36,209 nucleotides of DNA, from NCBI RefSeq assembly GCF_001310895.1, contig NZ_BAZS01000037.1, positions 1 through 36,209 of the forward strand, given 5' to 3'. The DNA comes from Virgibacillus halodenitrificans JCM 12304. Its GTDB lineage: Bacteria > Bacillota > Bacilli > Bacillales > Amphibacillaceae. Each line of letters starts with the position of its first letter. The first letter of the stretch is position 1. The notes beneath the pieces were generated by a model. It was not told where the DNA came from. It was given only the letters and a program-made list of their open reading frames with translations, and ran no database searches. The position numbers were made by a program, and so were the translations under genes. Of this stretch, positions 15,728-24,324 are shown piece after piece.

Positions 15728-15944
15728 AAAAAAGCTTCGCCCCCTATAGAAAGGGACGAAGCTGACTCCGCGATACCACCCTGATTGTTGAAGAAATTCT
15801 CCAACCACTCATATAAAATAAATCCGAGTTAATGGATGTGTACTTCAATTATTTCCTGCCAGAGTTTTCACCAACCACTCTGTCTCTTCTTTCTGCTCAG
15901 ATATAATTTACTTTCATCCGGGATTGTCATATTCAATTAGATTA
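15728..15944 (-). ncRNA. T-box riboswitch leader of the nhaC-type gene
   Basis: Read on the minus strand. Stem I begins GGATG and closes with CATCC. The T-box sequence AGGGTGGTATCGCG (15769-15782) fits the AGGGTGGNACCGCG consensus with one change. A strong terminator (15728-15763; AGCTTCG pairing with CGAAGCT, T6) follows at once. In the specifier loop the 3' side reads GAAG-TAC-ACATCC. TAC (15840-15842), followed by A, would specify Tyr; a GTA (Val) reading is possible but less fitting. Uncharged tRNA would stabilise the antiterminator and allow transcription of the transporter. Confidence 0.93.
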
Positions 15945-15950
15945 TTATCG

Positions 15951-15979
15951 AATATAATATGCTTTAGTGATTTTGTCAA
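15951..15979 (-). promoter_or_regulatory. Sigma-A promoter of the T-box/nhaC transcript
   Basis: Minus strand: TTGACA (15979-15974), 17 bases, TATATT (15956-15951). A perfect -35 and optimal spacing, 7 bases ahead of the inferred RNA start. Confidence 0.85.
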
Positions 15980-16024
15980 TGGAAAATAGAGAGGTGAAAT
16001 CTTTTTAAAATTAAAAAAATACGT

Positions 16025-16030
16025 TATAAT
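16025..16030 (+). promoter_or_regulatory. Possible -10 of azlCD
   Basis: TATAAT 29 bases before the azlC start. The -35 would be TTTTTA at 16003-16008, a poor match, so an activator or weak promoter is possible. It is divergent from the nhaC promoter. Confidence 0.35.
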
Positions 16031-16058
16031 AATTTGAATTGCAGCTTCAGGGGGGAAG

Positions 16059-16793
16059 ATGATGAATGAAAATATTCTCGATAAACAGGAGCAATCGAAT
16101 AGCTCAAGGATGATAAAAAAAGGTATAGCAGCTGGATTTCCGATTATGGTTGGCTATTTACCAATCGCGTTAACTTATGGTGTATTGGCAAAACAGTCGG
16201 GCATGACATTAACAGAATTAACGTTGATGAGTGTGATGGTGTTTGCAGGAGCAAGTCAATTTATGGGTGCAAACATGATTGCTCTAGGGGCTGGCGCAGC
16301 AGAAATCATTATAGCTACATTTGTTTTAAACTTCAGACACTTTGTTATGAGTCTTTCCTTTATGAATCGCTTACGAGGCATGGAATTAAAATGGAAAGCA
16401 CCGCTATCATTAGGACTCACAGACGAAACGTTTGCTGTCTCGGCATTACATACGGAAGAGGCTAATAAAGATAAAGGAGCTTTATTTTATACAGCTCTTA
16501 TCTTAACCGCTTATTTATCTTGGGTAATAGGATCATTTCTCGGTGGTGTTCTGGGGGATATCATACCCGAAAAGCTTAGTCAGAGTATGGGGATTGCGTT
16601 ATACGCTATGTTTATAGGTTTGCTTGTGCCGTCTGTGAAAAAGGAATTTAAATTAGGATTAATCGCACTAGTTGCCATGCTAATTAACGCATTATGCATT
16701 CAATTAGGGATGAGTACAGGGTGGGCAATTGTAGCTGGTACTATTATTGGTGGTATGAGTGGCATCTACTTATTGAAGGAGGAAGTAAAATGA
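16059..16793 (+). CDS. azlC: AzlC family branched-chain amino acid exporter, large subunit
   Basis: A 244-residue membrane protein of the AzlC/YgaZ family, which exports branched-chain amino acids (and their analogues) together with the small AzlD subunit. The family pattern is plain: GFPIMVGYLPIALTYGVLA at about 28-46, VFAGASQFMGA, VLNFRHFVMSLSF, and LTDETFAVSA. GGGGGAAG precedes the ATG pair 16059/16062; either may be used. The stop overlaps the azlD start (ATGA), so the two are coupled. It is divergent from the T-box-controlled antiporter. Confidence 0.9.
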   Translation: MMNENILDKQEQSNSSRMIKKGIAAGFPIMVGYLPIALTYGVLAKQSGMTLTELTLMSVMVFAGASQFMGANMIALGAGAAEIIIATFVLNFRHFVMSLSFMNRLRGMELKWKAPLSLGLTDETFAVSALHTEEANKDKGALFYTALILTAYLSWVIGSFLGGVLGDIIPEKLSQSMGIALYAMFIGLLVPSVKKEFKLGLIALVAMLINALCIQLGMSTGWAIVAGTIIGGMSGIYLLKEEVK

Positions 16794-17083
16794 TACTTTT
16801 TATAATCGTAGGTATGTGTATTGTAACTATGATACCAAGACTCCTTCCAGCCTTTATTGTAGATAAATTGCAATTTAAAGATTGGGTAAATCGATGGCTG
16901 AACGCTATTCCCTTCGCTGCATTGGGAGCACTGATTTTTCCTGGAATACTATCCGTTCGACCTGATCAGCCACACATTGGTCTTATTGGAGGTTTAGTGG
17001 CAATCGGATTAGCATATATCGGTTTGAATGTAATTCTAGTTGTAGCAGGAGCTATAGCAACCGTTTTTCTATTCACTTTATAA
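16790..17083 (+). CDS. azlD: AzlD family subunit of branched-chain amino acid exporter
   Basis: A 97-residue membrane protein with three to four hydrophobic helices; motifs TMIPRLLPAFIVDKLQF and LNAIPFAALGALIFPGIL are typical of AzlD/YgaH. The start ATG at 16790 overlaps the azlC stop, with AAGGAGGAAG in front. A longer frame opening at 16694 runs inside azlC and is not used. It forms the exporter with AzlC. Confidence 0.9.
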   Translation: MILFIIVGMCIVTMIPRLLPAFIVDKLQFKDWVNRWLNAIPFAALGALIFPGILSVRPDQPHIGLIGGLVAIGLAYIGLNVILVVAGAIATVFLFTL

Positions 17084-17124
17084 AATAAAACAGGACCATT
17101 TAATGAAATGATCCTGTTTTATTT
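17083..17124. terminator. Bidirectional terminator azlD / CDF transporter
   Basis: AAATAAAACAGGACCATTT and AAATGATCCTGTTTTATTT are complementary over 19 bp with a single mismatch around a four-base loop. It lies between convergent genes and overlaps the stop codon of each. Confidence 0.88.
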
Positions 17125-17985
17125 ATATGGCTCTATATGAATTTGTGCATGGTTAATATTATGTTTTTTATATAGGTATTCTTCTATTCGATCGGATATA
17201 TTGTGACTTTGTTCTACATTAAGCGCACCATCTACAAGGATAGTAATATCAATGAAAGCCTGATTGCCATGAATCCTTCCCTTCACATCCACCACTTCTT
17301 TAACATCAGGATCTCTTTTAACACTTTCTTTAATCTGCTTTATCTGCTTTTCATCAAAACCATCTGTCAATGTATGAGTAGAGTCTCTAAAAATCTCCCA
17401 GGCAGTTTTACAAATAATGAAGCCAACGAGTAATCCTGCTAATGGATCAAGCCAAAAAAGTCCAAATTGAGAGCCGGTAATTCCGATGAAAGCTCCTATA
17501 CTTACAAGCGCATCTGAACGGTTGTCCTGTGCGGCTGCAAATAAAGAACTGCTCTGTATCTTGCGAGCAAGATTAACATTATATAAGTACACCAAAAACA
17601 TAATAATCGCAGCACCCAATGCAGTCCAAGCCGTTAACATATTAGGTTGAGAAACTTCGTCTAATAACATTTTTTTAAATGTCTCAAGAATTACTTGAAC
17701 ACCGACCAACATCATAACGAATGCGGCAAATAACGATGCGATAGTTTCAGCTCTGTAATGTCCATAATGGTGATCTTCATCTGGAGGTTTTCTGGAAATT
17801 TTTAAACCAATTAACACAGCAACCGAAGCGATAACATCAGTAGTGTTATTTAGCCCATCTGCTCGTAATGCGTCCGAATTTCCTTCATGAGCGATAATTA
17901 ATTTTATAATTGCAAGACATAAATAGGTGATAATACTGATCCAAGCACCCTTTTCACCTTTTTTTAAGTTATCCGAATGATTCAT
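17119..17985 (-). CDS. Cation diffusion facilitator, manganese-exporter type
   Basis: A 288-residue CDF antiporter: six membrane helices (about 15-205) and a cytosolic metal-binding dimer domain (about 210-288). The transport site in helix 2 reads ADGLNNTTD (N46-x3-D50) and in helix 5 DNRSD (D-x3-D). The Asn-Asp plus Asp-Asp set is that of Mn(II) exporters (MntE; MneP/MneS in B. subtilis) rather than zinc CDFs, which carry His. HHYGHYRAE follows helix 2. Export of Mn2+, possibly Fe2+, is inferred. It is monocistronic. Confidence 0.82.
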   Translation of the reverse strand: MNHSDNLKKGEKGAWISIITYLCLAIIKLIIAHEGNSDALRADGLNNTTDVIASVAVLIGLKISRKPPDEDHHYGHYRAETIASLFAAFVMMLVGVQVILETFKKMLLDEVSQPNMLTAWTALGAAIIMFLVYLYNVNLARKIQSSSLFAAAQDNRSDALVSIGAFIGITGSQFGLFWLDPLAGLLVGFIICKTAWEIFRDSTHTLTDGFDEKQIKQIKESVKRDPDVKEVVDVKGRIHGNQAFIDITILVDGALNVEQSHNISDRIEEYLYKKHNINHAQIHIEPYK

Positions 17986-18233
17986 CTAGCTTCCTCCATT
18001 TACTACGTTCCTAGATACTTACATAGTCTACCAAAAGCATAGTTGGTGGGTCTAGAGAAACAAACAATACCATGGCTATATGTATTGTAAACAGATAAGT
18101 ATGTTTCATACGGCAAACATTCTCTAATCTATCAAGAAGCGCATTTAATAATAATTAAACTTTTGTATAAAAACTGTTGCAATCATTCCGAAAATTATGG
18201 ATAATAGTATTAAAGGACCAAGGGGGTCTTGAC

Positions 18234-18467
18234 ATGAAAAAGCAAAAAGTAGTATTTCGGTTTCTAAGATACGAGGGTGAGAGTAAAACAGCTAAACGCG
18301 AGGTTTCGTTTGAATTGCAGTTTACTTCACGATTATTGTTAGACGAACTTTGCTTTAATGTAAATAAAAACCGTCTTGAAGAAGCAATCAATGATGCGAT
18401 TGACACTAGTAATGAAGAGTTGTTCATAAAATTAAGTGAAGAATATAGGCATTTTATTTGGGAATAA
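18234..18467 (+). CDS. IDEAL domain protein
   Basis: A 77-residue soluble protein. Residues 1-30 are basic (MKKQKVVFRFLRYEGESKTAKR) and residues 34-75 fit the short helical IDEAL domain: LLDELCFNVNKNRLEEAIND followed by ALDTSNEE-like AIDTSNEELFIKLSEEY. The domain occurs in small Bacillaceae proteins such as YozD and YpiB; its function is not known. The start ATG 18234 follows AAGGGGGT by six bases; an upstream ATG at 18177 lacks a ribosome binding site. A weak hairpin (AAGAACCT/AGGTTCTT, 18479-18511) without a good T-run follows. Confidence 0.75.
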   Translation: MKKQKVVFRFLRYEGESKTAKREVSFELQFTSRLLLDELCFNVNKNRLEEAINDAIDTSNEELFIKLSEEYRHFIWE

Positions 18468-18515
18468 ATCGTATTTTAAGAACCTTGCCTTTTTAAGAGG
18501 TGAGGTTCTTTGTAT

Positions 18516-18611
18516 GTGCAGAAAGAAATATTATTAGACGAAAATGTAAGCGATTATCTTTCTAATGAATTTATTGCAGTTAATTTTAAAAGAAATCATG
18601 AAACTATGTGA
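18516..18611 (+). pseudogene. Short ORF, possible thioredoxin-fold remnant
   Basis: A GTG-started frame of 31 codons: MQKEILLDENVSDYLSNEF then IAVNFKRNHETM. An AGGTGAGG stretch lies ten bases before the GTG. The pattern (DEnVsdYLsneFIaVnfkR) resembles the helix-strand piece of thioredoxin-like domains (DUF255/YyaL type: DeeVAeyLNehFIaIKVDReE). It may be a decayed fragment or chance. It lies between the IDEAL gene and the MFS gene; nothing else is seen in that gap. Confidence 0.25.
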
Positions 18612-18653
18612 GGGAGACATTTATTTTGATATGCTTACAAGTAAAGGGGGTAA

Positions 18654-19955
18654 ATGATGAAAAAGAAAACGGCTTTTAGCTGGATGCTTTATGACTTTGG
18701 GAATTCTGCATTTGCCACAACAATTATGGCTGCAGTCTTGCCTGTATTTTATTATGATGTAGCTGCTGTAGGAGTAAATGAGAATCTTGCAGCAAGTTTT
18801 TGGGGATATTCTCAATCTATTGCTGTACTGATTGTAGCAATATTGGCACCTGTTCTTGGAGCGATTAGTGATTATTCTGCTGCAAAGAAAAAATTCCTTC
18901 GTTTTTTTGCTTATATGGGAATGGTTGCAAGTGTTCTGCTTGCATTTGTAGGGGAAGGAGATTATATATTTGCTTCTATTTTACTCATCGTGGGCACAAT
19001 TGGTTTTTCTGGGGGAAACGTTTTTTATGATGCCTTTCTTCCGGAAATTGCTAATGAAGATGAAATAGATAAAATTTCCACGGCTGGTTTCGCTTGGGGC
19101 TATATTGGTGGAGGACTGCTATTAGCAATAAATATATTAATGATATTAAAACATGATTGGTTTGGCATTCCTAATGCTACAGTTGCTAGTCAATTATCCT
19201 TTGCAACTGTAGGTGTATGGTGGTTTTTGTTTTCATTACCATTGTTTAAAAATATTCAAGAAGAGAAAAAGGTTCGTGCTAAGAGAGAGCAGTCGTATAT
19301 AGCAATTGGATTCACACGAGTCACATCTACATTTAAAGAAATAAAACAATACAAGCAATTATTGATTTTTCTATTAGCATTTTGGATGTACAATGATGGT
19401 ATTTCAACTATTATAAAAATGGCTACCATTTATGGCAGGGATATTGGAATAGATGGAAATTCGTTAATTGCTGCCTTACTGATAACGCAGTTTGTAGGTA
19501 TCCCGTTTACTTTTTTATTTGGTTCAATTGCAAAAAAGTTTACAGCTAAGAAGGCATTAACCTTTACGCTTTATTTTTATATGGGTATTGTTGTACTGGG
19601 TTATTTTATGACTTCTGCTTTGCACTTTTATTTGTTGGCAGTATGCGTTGGTTTGGTGCAAGGTGGCGCGCAATCCTTAAGCAGATCGATATTTGGCCGA
19701 ATGGTACCAGATAATAGGCATGCTGAGTTTTTTGGTTTTTATGGTATATCTTCCAAGTTTGCAGCAATCTTTGGCCCATTTTTATTTGCATTGGTTGGTC
19801 AGTTAACAGGTTCAAGTCGCTTAGGTATTATTTCCTTAATCATATTTTTTATCGGAGGTATTATTCTATTAAAGTTTGTTAATGTCGAGAAAGGTATGCA
19901 GGAAGCAGCACTTCAAACCAACGTTCAAGATAAAGTGGAGATAAAACAAAAATAA
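18654..19955 (+). CDS. MFS transporter, UMF1 (Atg22-like) family
   Basis: A 433-residue membrane protein with about 12 helices. Start signature SWMLYDFGNSAFATTIMAAVLP and middle signature FWMYNDGISTIIKMATIYG are characteristic of the UMF1 family (B. subtilis YxiO); yeast Atg22 is a relative. The motif-A-like loop is GAISDYSAAKKKF. The substrate is unknown; Atg22 releases amino acids from the vacuole, but transfer of that role would be speculation. The ribosome binding site AAAGGGGG is in front of ATG 18654/18657. It is likely monocistronic. Confidence 0.82.
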   Translation: MMKKKTAFSWMLYDFGNSAFATTIMAAVLPVFYYDVAAVGVNENLAASFWGYSQSIAVLIVAILAPVLGAISDYSAAKKKFLRFFAYMGMVASVLLAFVGEGDYIFASILLIVGTIGFSGGNVFYDAFLPEIANEDEIDKISTAGFAWGYIGGGLLLAINILMILKHDWFGIPNATVASQLSFATVGVWWFLFSLPLFKNIQEEKKVRAKREQSYIAIGFTRVTSTFKEIKQYKQLLIFLLAFWMYNDGISTIIKMATIYGRDIGIDGNSLIAALLITQFVGIPFTFLFGSIAKKFTAKKALTFTLYFYMGIVVLGYFMTSALHFYLLAVCVGLVQGGAQSLSRSIFGRMVPDNRHAEFFGFYGISSKFAAIFGPFLFALVGQLTGSSRLGIISLIIFFIGGIILLKFVNVEKGMQEAALQTNVQDKVEIKQK

Positions 19956-19967
19956 AAATCTAACTAA

Positions 19968-19997
19968 TAAGGAGACCCAAGCATTTGGGTCTCCTTA
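19968..19997. terminator. Hairpin between convergent genes
   Basis: TAAGGAGACCCAA (19968-19980), GCAT, TTGGGTCTCCTTA (19985-19997): a perfect 13-bp stem with tetraloop. It lacks a long T-run on either side, so termination may be partial or it may protect 3' ends. Confidence 0.75.
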
Positions 19998-20004
19998 CAA
20001 ATGT

Positions 20005-20916
20005 TTATACAATCGGTTCAGCGTATCGATTTTCAAGCTGAAGTGATAAAGGTTTTCCCGTATCATAAGAAATATCATCAATTAGGCTGTGGAGGTATTT
20101 ACTTGAAGTATCTTTATCATTCCAATAACGCTGTACTTCAGATAATATTTCGTACCCCTCTGCCTTTGCTTGACTATAAAGATCGATGAAACTATCTGTA
20201 AAACGCTCGTTTGTTGCGGGATGATACCATACTTTGTTCTGCATATTTAAATAGTCTTTTTCGTTTTGAATTGGTTGATGTGAAAAAGAAGAAATTAAAT
20301 TGCTAAATACAATATTTTTCCAACCATACGGATCAGACAGGAGGCGCAGAGCAAGCTTCATATCTTTGTAAGATTTTTGAATATAATGAGCAGATTCTTG
20401 TTTAATCTGTGAATAGTTTCTCTGTATCGCCTCATATAAAAAAACAGATAGTTCTTTATCTAAATTCAATCCGACGTCAATTTCTTTATAAACAGGTGTC
20501 TTCCATGTTTTTAGATTGTGATATTTCTCCATAAGCAATGTATCAATAATTACTTCGAGTTTTTGGTGTTTATTCCCTTCATAACCAGCTCTGTAATGAA
20601 TGTAAGGGTGGGTGTTCCTGTCAAGAATATGATGTGTGATAAAACCATATACATATGCTTTTATATGTTCACTCTTATTTTTAGCAGAAGTAATCAGATC
20701 AACTAAAAAATCTCCACATTTTTCTGTGTGCAGTAAATTCCCAATCTCCTGTACAGGACCTTCTTTAACCCACGGCCAAAAGTTATGATAAAAAAATGGG
20801 TCAGGACCTTGAGCACCCAATTTCATGTAGTTTTCATACTTCGAAAACGGATAGGGTTTCTTAACAGCATCAGCAACCTCTTCACAAAAAAGTATGTGTG
20901 TCCAGATGTTTGGCAT
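20005..20916 (-). CDS. Zinc-dependent phospholipase C-fold protein
   Basis: A 303-residue protein with the all-helical zinc-dependent phospholipase C/S1-P1 nuclease fold. Expected metal residues appear as THIL near the N-terminus, GAQGPDPFFY (about 34-43), YGFITHHILDRNTHPYIHY (about 89-107) and EVIIDTLL (about 120-127). True secreted PlcC enzymes have a signal peptide; this protein begins directly with the domain, so it is predicted cytosolic and its substrate is open. AGGAGGAGG lies in front of the ATG on the minus strand. It is divergent from fumC. Confidence 0.8.
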   Translation of the reverse strand: MPNIWTHILFCEEVADAVKKPYPFSKYENYMKLGAQGPDPFFYHNFWPWVKEGPVQEIGNLLHTEKCGDFLVDLITSAKNKSEHIKAYVYGFITHHILDRNTHPYIHYRAGYEGNKHQKLEVIIDTLLMEKYHNLKTWKTPVYKEIDVGLNLDKELSVFLYEAIQRNYSQIKQESAHYIQKSYKDMKLALRLLSDPYGWKNIVFSNLISSFSHQPIQNEKDYLNMQNKVWYHPATNERFTDSFIDLYSQAKAEGYEILSEVQRYWNDKDTSSKYLHSLIDDISYDTGKPLSLQLENRYAEPIV

Positions 20917-21119
20917 AGAGCAATCCTCCTCCTGAATTATTTTTAGATGGAAGACCTCTATTTGTTTTTCATTCCTTCTAAAATCTGTTCCAACTATTTT
21001 CTTTGTCTTCCAGTATATACTAATACACTCTTAAACAAGTATAAAAGAAAACCATCTTATATGGAAAGCGGAATAGGTACAATTTTGTGTCAATAAAAAA
21101 TCCGCTAAGCTTTTCTTTC

Positions 21120-21147
21120 TTTTCATATCTATATTTTTTGGTACAAT
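21120..21147 (+). promoter_or_regulatory. Candidate sigma-A promoter of fumC
   Basis: TTTTCA (21120-21125), 16 bases, TACAAT (21142-21147), 47 bases before the start codon. Four of six match in the -35 and five of six in the -10. Confidence 0.4.
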
Positions 21148-21193
21148 AGAAGAAGATTTATAACAAGTATTTATACATAGGGAGGAACCATCG

Positions 21194-22579
21194 ATGGAAT
21201 ATCGCGTGGAAAGAGATACAATTGGAGAAATTAACGTACCAGCAGATAAGTATTGGGGTGCACAGACACAGAGAAGTAAACAAAACTTTCCTATTGGAAC
21301 AGAGAAAATGCCAAATGAAATTATTAAAGCGTTTGCTATTTTAAAGAAAAGTGCAGCAAAAGCTAACAGTGACTTAGGTTTATTAGATGCTAAGAAAGCA
21401 GAAGCGATCGAGTATGCAGCCGATCAAGTACTTGAAGAACAATTAAATGATCATTTTCCTTTGGTTGTTTGGCAAACTGGCAGTGGTACCCAATCGAATA
21501 TGAATGTGAATGAAGTGATTGCATATGTTGGAAATCAGTGGCTGGGGAAGCAGGGGAGCGACCTTTCTTTACATCCTAATGATGATGTGAATAAGTCACA
21601 AAGTTCTAATGACACTTATCCAACAGCCATGCACATTGCATCCGTATTAAAAATGGAGGATGTCGTTTTACCTGCAATCAGAACATTAAAAGATACATTA
21701 AAAGTAAAAATGGATCAATTCCAGGATATAGTGAAAATAGGGCGCACTCATTTACAAGATGCTACTCCGTTAACACTCGGCCAAGAAATCAGCGGGTGGC
21801 ATCGAATGCTGGAAAAGTCAGAGTCCATGGTGGAAGAAAGCCTTCACTATTTAAAGGAGTTAGCTATTGGTGGTACAGCTGTAGGGACAGGATTGAACGC
21901 ACATCCTGAGTTTTCAGAACGAGTTTGTGAAGCTATCAATAATTTTACTGGTAAGAATTTTATTTCTGCTCCAAATAAGTTTCATGCGTTGACAAGCCAT
22001 GACGAAACTGTATATGCGCATGGGGCATTAAAGGCGTTAGCAGCAGATATGATGAAAATTGCTAATGATGTACGTTGGCTAGCTAGCGGTCCACGCTGTG
22101 GTATTGGCGAAATAACGATACCTGCTAATGAACCTGGGAGTTCTATTATGCCAGGTAAAGTTAACCCAACACAGAGTGAAGCTGTAACAATGGTGGCAGC
22201 TCAAGTAATGGGAAATGATGCTACAATTGGTTTTGCGGCAAGTCAGGGGAACTTTGAGTTAAATGTGTTCAAACCAGTGATTGCTTTTAATTTCTTACAA
22301 TCCTGCCAAATTCTAGCTGATAGTATTGTGTCTTTTGATGAACGTTGTGCACAAGGAATTGAACCTAACCACGAACAAATTGAAAAGTATCTTAATGACT
22401 CACTTATGCTAGTAACAGCATTAAATCCACATATCGGTTATGAAAATGCTGCGAAAATTGCTAAGAAAGCTTTTGAGGACAATTCGACATTGAAAGAAAC
22501 TGCGGTGGAGTTAGGGTTACTAACCGAAGAAGAGTTTGAGAAGTATGTAAAACCAGAAGAAATGACACATCCAAAATAA
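21194..22579 (+). CDS. fumC: Fumarate hydratase class II (fumarase C)
   Basis: A TCA cycle enzyme interconverting fumarate and L-malate; 461 residues, the usual length, homotetramer. Signature regions are intact: [14 protein letters not shown] (about 97-110), the TYPTAMH-like [27 protein letters not shown] and the flexible catalytic loop [15 protein letters not shown], whose Ser is the catalytic base. The close relative aspartase also shares this loop, but the overall pattern ([23 protein letters not shown]) is FumC. GGAGGAACC lies eight bases before the ATG. It is a single gene with its own terminator. Confidence 0.95.
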   Translation: MEYRVERDTIGEINVPADKYWGAQTQRSKQNFPIGTEKMPNEIIKAFAILKKSAAKANSDLGLLDAKKAEAIEYAADQVLEEQLNDHFPLVVWQTGSGTQSNMNVNEVIAYVGNQWLGKQGSDLSLHPNDDVNKSQSSNDTYPTAMHIASVLKMEDVVLPAIRTLKDTLKVKMDQFQDIVKIGRTHLQDATPLTLGQEISGWHRMLEKSESMVEESLHYLKELAIGGTAVGTGLNAHPEFSERVCEAINNFTGKNFISAPNKFHALTSHDETVYAHGALKALAADMMKIANDVRWLASGPRCGIGEITIPANEPGSSIMPGKVNPTQSEAVTMVAAQVMGNDATIGFAASQGNFELNVFKPVIAFNFLQSCQILADSIVSFDERCAQGIEPNHEQIEKYLNDSLMLVTALNPHIGYENAAKIAKKAFEDNSTLKETAVELGLLTEEEFEKYVKPEEMTHPK

Positions 22580-22595
22580 ATTAAATGACAAAACT

Positions 22596-22622
22596 AAAAA
22601 ACCCATCATTGATGGGTTTTTT
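22596..22622 (+). terminator. Terminator of fumC
   Basis: AAAAAACCCATC, loop ATT, GATGGGTTTTTT. A clear intrinsic terminator. Confidence 0.92.
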
Positions 22623-22790
22623 ATTATGTATCAATTTTAAAAAAATTACATTGTCCGGTTTAGCAATCTCAGTAAAAACTGAATCTTGCCCAAGACACCT
22701 CTGCTAAAGCCTTGCTTAAGTTGTTTTACCTCAATGTCTTCCTCTTTTTCTAATATGGAAACATAGCTACAATTTACCAAAATTATTTCG

Positions 22791-22819
22791 TAATAAGATA
22801 TGGGATTCTGCTTACACTA
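22791..22819 (+). promoter_or_regulatory. Sigma-G-like promoter of SASP gene
   Basis: TAATA (22791-22795), 17 bases, TACACTA (22813-22819). The spacing is right for GHATR-N17/18-CATNHTA and the position fits a forespore gene, but one base in the -35 and two in the -10 differ. Confidence 0.4.
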
Positions 22820-22841
22820 TCTATTACAGGAGGTGATAGAC

Positions 22842-23048
22842 ATGGCTAATAACAACAATTCAAACCAATTAGTAGTTCCAGGAGTACAACAAGCTCTTGA
22901 TCAAATGAAGTATGAAATTGCTACTGAGTTTGGTGTAAACCTTGGTGCTGATACAACTTCTCGTGCTAACGGTTCTGTTGGTGGAGAAATCACAAAGCGT
23001 CTTGTACAAACTGCTCAGCAACAAATGAGTGGCGGACAATACAAATAA
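22842..23048 (+). CDS. Alpha/beta-type small acid-soluble spore protein
   Basis: A 68-residue DNA-binding spore protein that coats and protects forespore DNA and is degraded on germination. It has the two conserved blocks: [15 protein letters not shown], which includes the GPR protease site (cleavage between E and I in YEIATEFG), and [20 protein letters not shown]. The Asn-rich start is usual. AGGAGGTGATAG is one of the best ribosome binding sites in the window. ATG 22842 is the start; an upstream ATG at 22800 overlaps the promoter. Confidence 0.95.
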   Translation: MANNNNSNQLVVPGVQQALDQMKYEIATEFGVNLGADTTSRANGSVGGEITKRLVQTAQQQMSGGQYK

Positions 23049-23056
23049 TGATGGTA

Positions 23057-23091
23057 AGGGGAAAGCCTTCAAGGCTTTCCCCTAATTTTTT
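23057..23091 (+). terminator. Terminator of SASP gene
   Basis: AGGGGAAAGCCTT and AAGGCTTTCCCCT, almost touching (loop TTCAA if the last pairs open), followed by AATTTTTT. Confidence 0.9.
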
Positions 23092-23133
23092 AAATAAGTT
23101 ATTAAACATTTGTAGCTTTTGCTTTTTCCTATT

Positions 23134-24231
23134 TTATCTAATTCTCAACTCTGTTTCAGCATCAAAGAAATGGGCACTATTCATATCAAAAGCAAGTGTA
23201 ATGTTTTCTCCACCGTTTATATCCGTACGGGAGTCAACTCTTGCAACGAAATCCTGATCATTTATTTTCGAATACAAGTAAGACTCAGCACCCATTAATT
23301 CTGCTACATCAATTGTTGCAGTTATGGCGGTATCGCTGGATGCATTAATAAATGCAGGTTCATCATGGATATCTTCGGGGCGCACGCCGAGTACGACATC
23401 TTTACCAACGTAATTTTGCTGACGAAGTGTTTTCATTTTACCTTCTGGAACTTTTACTTTTATATCTTCAATTTCAAAGTGGCTTTCCGTTAATTTCCCT
23501 GTGAAAAAGTTCATGGACGGAGAGCCGATAAATCCACCAACAAAGACATTTTCCGGATTATCATATACATCTTTGGGTGCACCAACCTGTTGAATAATCC
23601 CATCCTTCATAACTACAAGACGGGTTGCCATTGTCATTGCTTCTGTTTGGTCATGTGTTACATAGATTGTTGTTGTTTGCAGACGTTGATGTAGCTTTTG
23701 GATTTCTGCACGCATTTGTACGCGGAGCTTTGCATCCAGGTTGGATAGAGGTTCATCCATTAAGAATACTTTCGCATCACGAACAATTGCTCTTCCAAGT
23801 GCCACACGTTGTCTTTGCCCGCCCGATAGTGCTTTCGGTTTACGATCAAGATAAGCTTCCAGGCCAAGTATTTTTGCAGCATTTTTAACACGGCTGTCAA
23901 TTTCATCTTTTTTAAATTTACGTAGTTTTAAGCCAAAAGCCATATTATCATACACATTCATATGCGGATATAATGCATAGTTTTGGAATACCATTGCAAT
24001 GTCGCGATCTTTAGGAGCTACATCGTTCATTTTTTTATCGTCGATGTATAGCTCTCCACCAGTAATTTCTTCTAATCCGGCAATCATGCGTAAAGTGGTT
24101 GATTTACCACAGCCAGAAGGACCGACAAATACAATAAATTCCTTATCCTGAATATGTAGATTAAAATCATCAACCGCAACTACCTTTTTATCATATGATT
24201 TTTGAATATGTTCTAAACGTAATTCAGCCAT
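23134..24231 (-). CDS. msmX: Sugar ABC transporter ATPase MsmX
   Basis: A 365-residue multitask ATPase of the MsmK/UgpC/MalK group that energises several carbohydrate importers encoded elsewhere. Walker A GPSGCGKST at 37-45, signature LSGGQRQRVALGRA, Walker B VFLMDEPLSNLDA, switch YVTHDQTEAMTMA. Residues after about 240 form the MalK-type OB-fold regulatory domain (VLGVRPEDI). No permease or binding protein is nearby, as expected for a shared ATPase. In B. subtilis msmX also lies next to yxkF, as here. GGAGGAGAAAAG precedes the ATG on the minus strand, and a cre-like site lies upstream. Confidence 0.92.
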   Translation of the reverse strand: MAELRLEHIQKSYDKKVVAVDDFNLHIQDKEFIVFVGPSGCGKSTTLRMIAGLEEITGGELYIDDKKMNDVAPKDRDIAMVFQNYALYPHMNVYDNMAFGLKLRKFKKDEIDSRVKNAAKILGLEAYLDRKPKALSGGQRQRVALGRAIVRDAKVFLMDEPLSNLDAKLRVQMRAEIQKLHQRLQTTTIYVTHDQTEAMTMATRLVVMKDGIIQQVGAPKDVYDNPENVFVGGFIGSPSMNFFTGKLTESHFEIEDIKVKVPEGKMKTLRQQNYVGKDVVLGVRPEDIHDEPAFINASSDTAITATIDVAELMGAESYLYSKINDQDFVARVDSRTDINGGENITLAFDMNSAHFFDAETELRIR

Positions 24232-24248
24232 CTTTTCTCCTCCAATTA

Positions 24249-24262
24249 TGTAAACGCTTTTA
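24249..24262 (-). promoter_or_regulatory. cre-like CcpA operator of msmX
   Basis: TGTAAACGCTTTTA (plus-strand reading) against the consensus TGWAANCGNTNWCA differs at one position. It lies between the start codon and a minus-strand TATAAT at 24280-24275, i.e. within the first 20 or so transcribed bases, a location used for CcpA roadblock repression. Confidence 0.65.
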
Positions 24263-24324
24263 TTCTATATCTAAATTATAATAAGGAACCAGAAAAATAA
24301 AAATAGTAAATATGCACAAAGTTT

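Noticed and set aside
22660-22800. Minus-strand open stretch ending LLRLLNRTM between fumC and the SASP gene
   Set aside because: It has no ATG or GTG start with a ribosome binding site and overlaps the SASP promoter; considered chance or decayed sequence.
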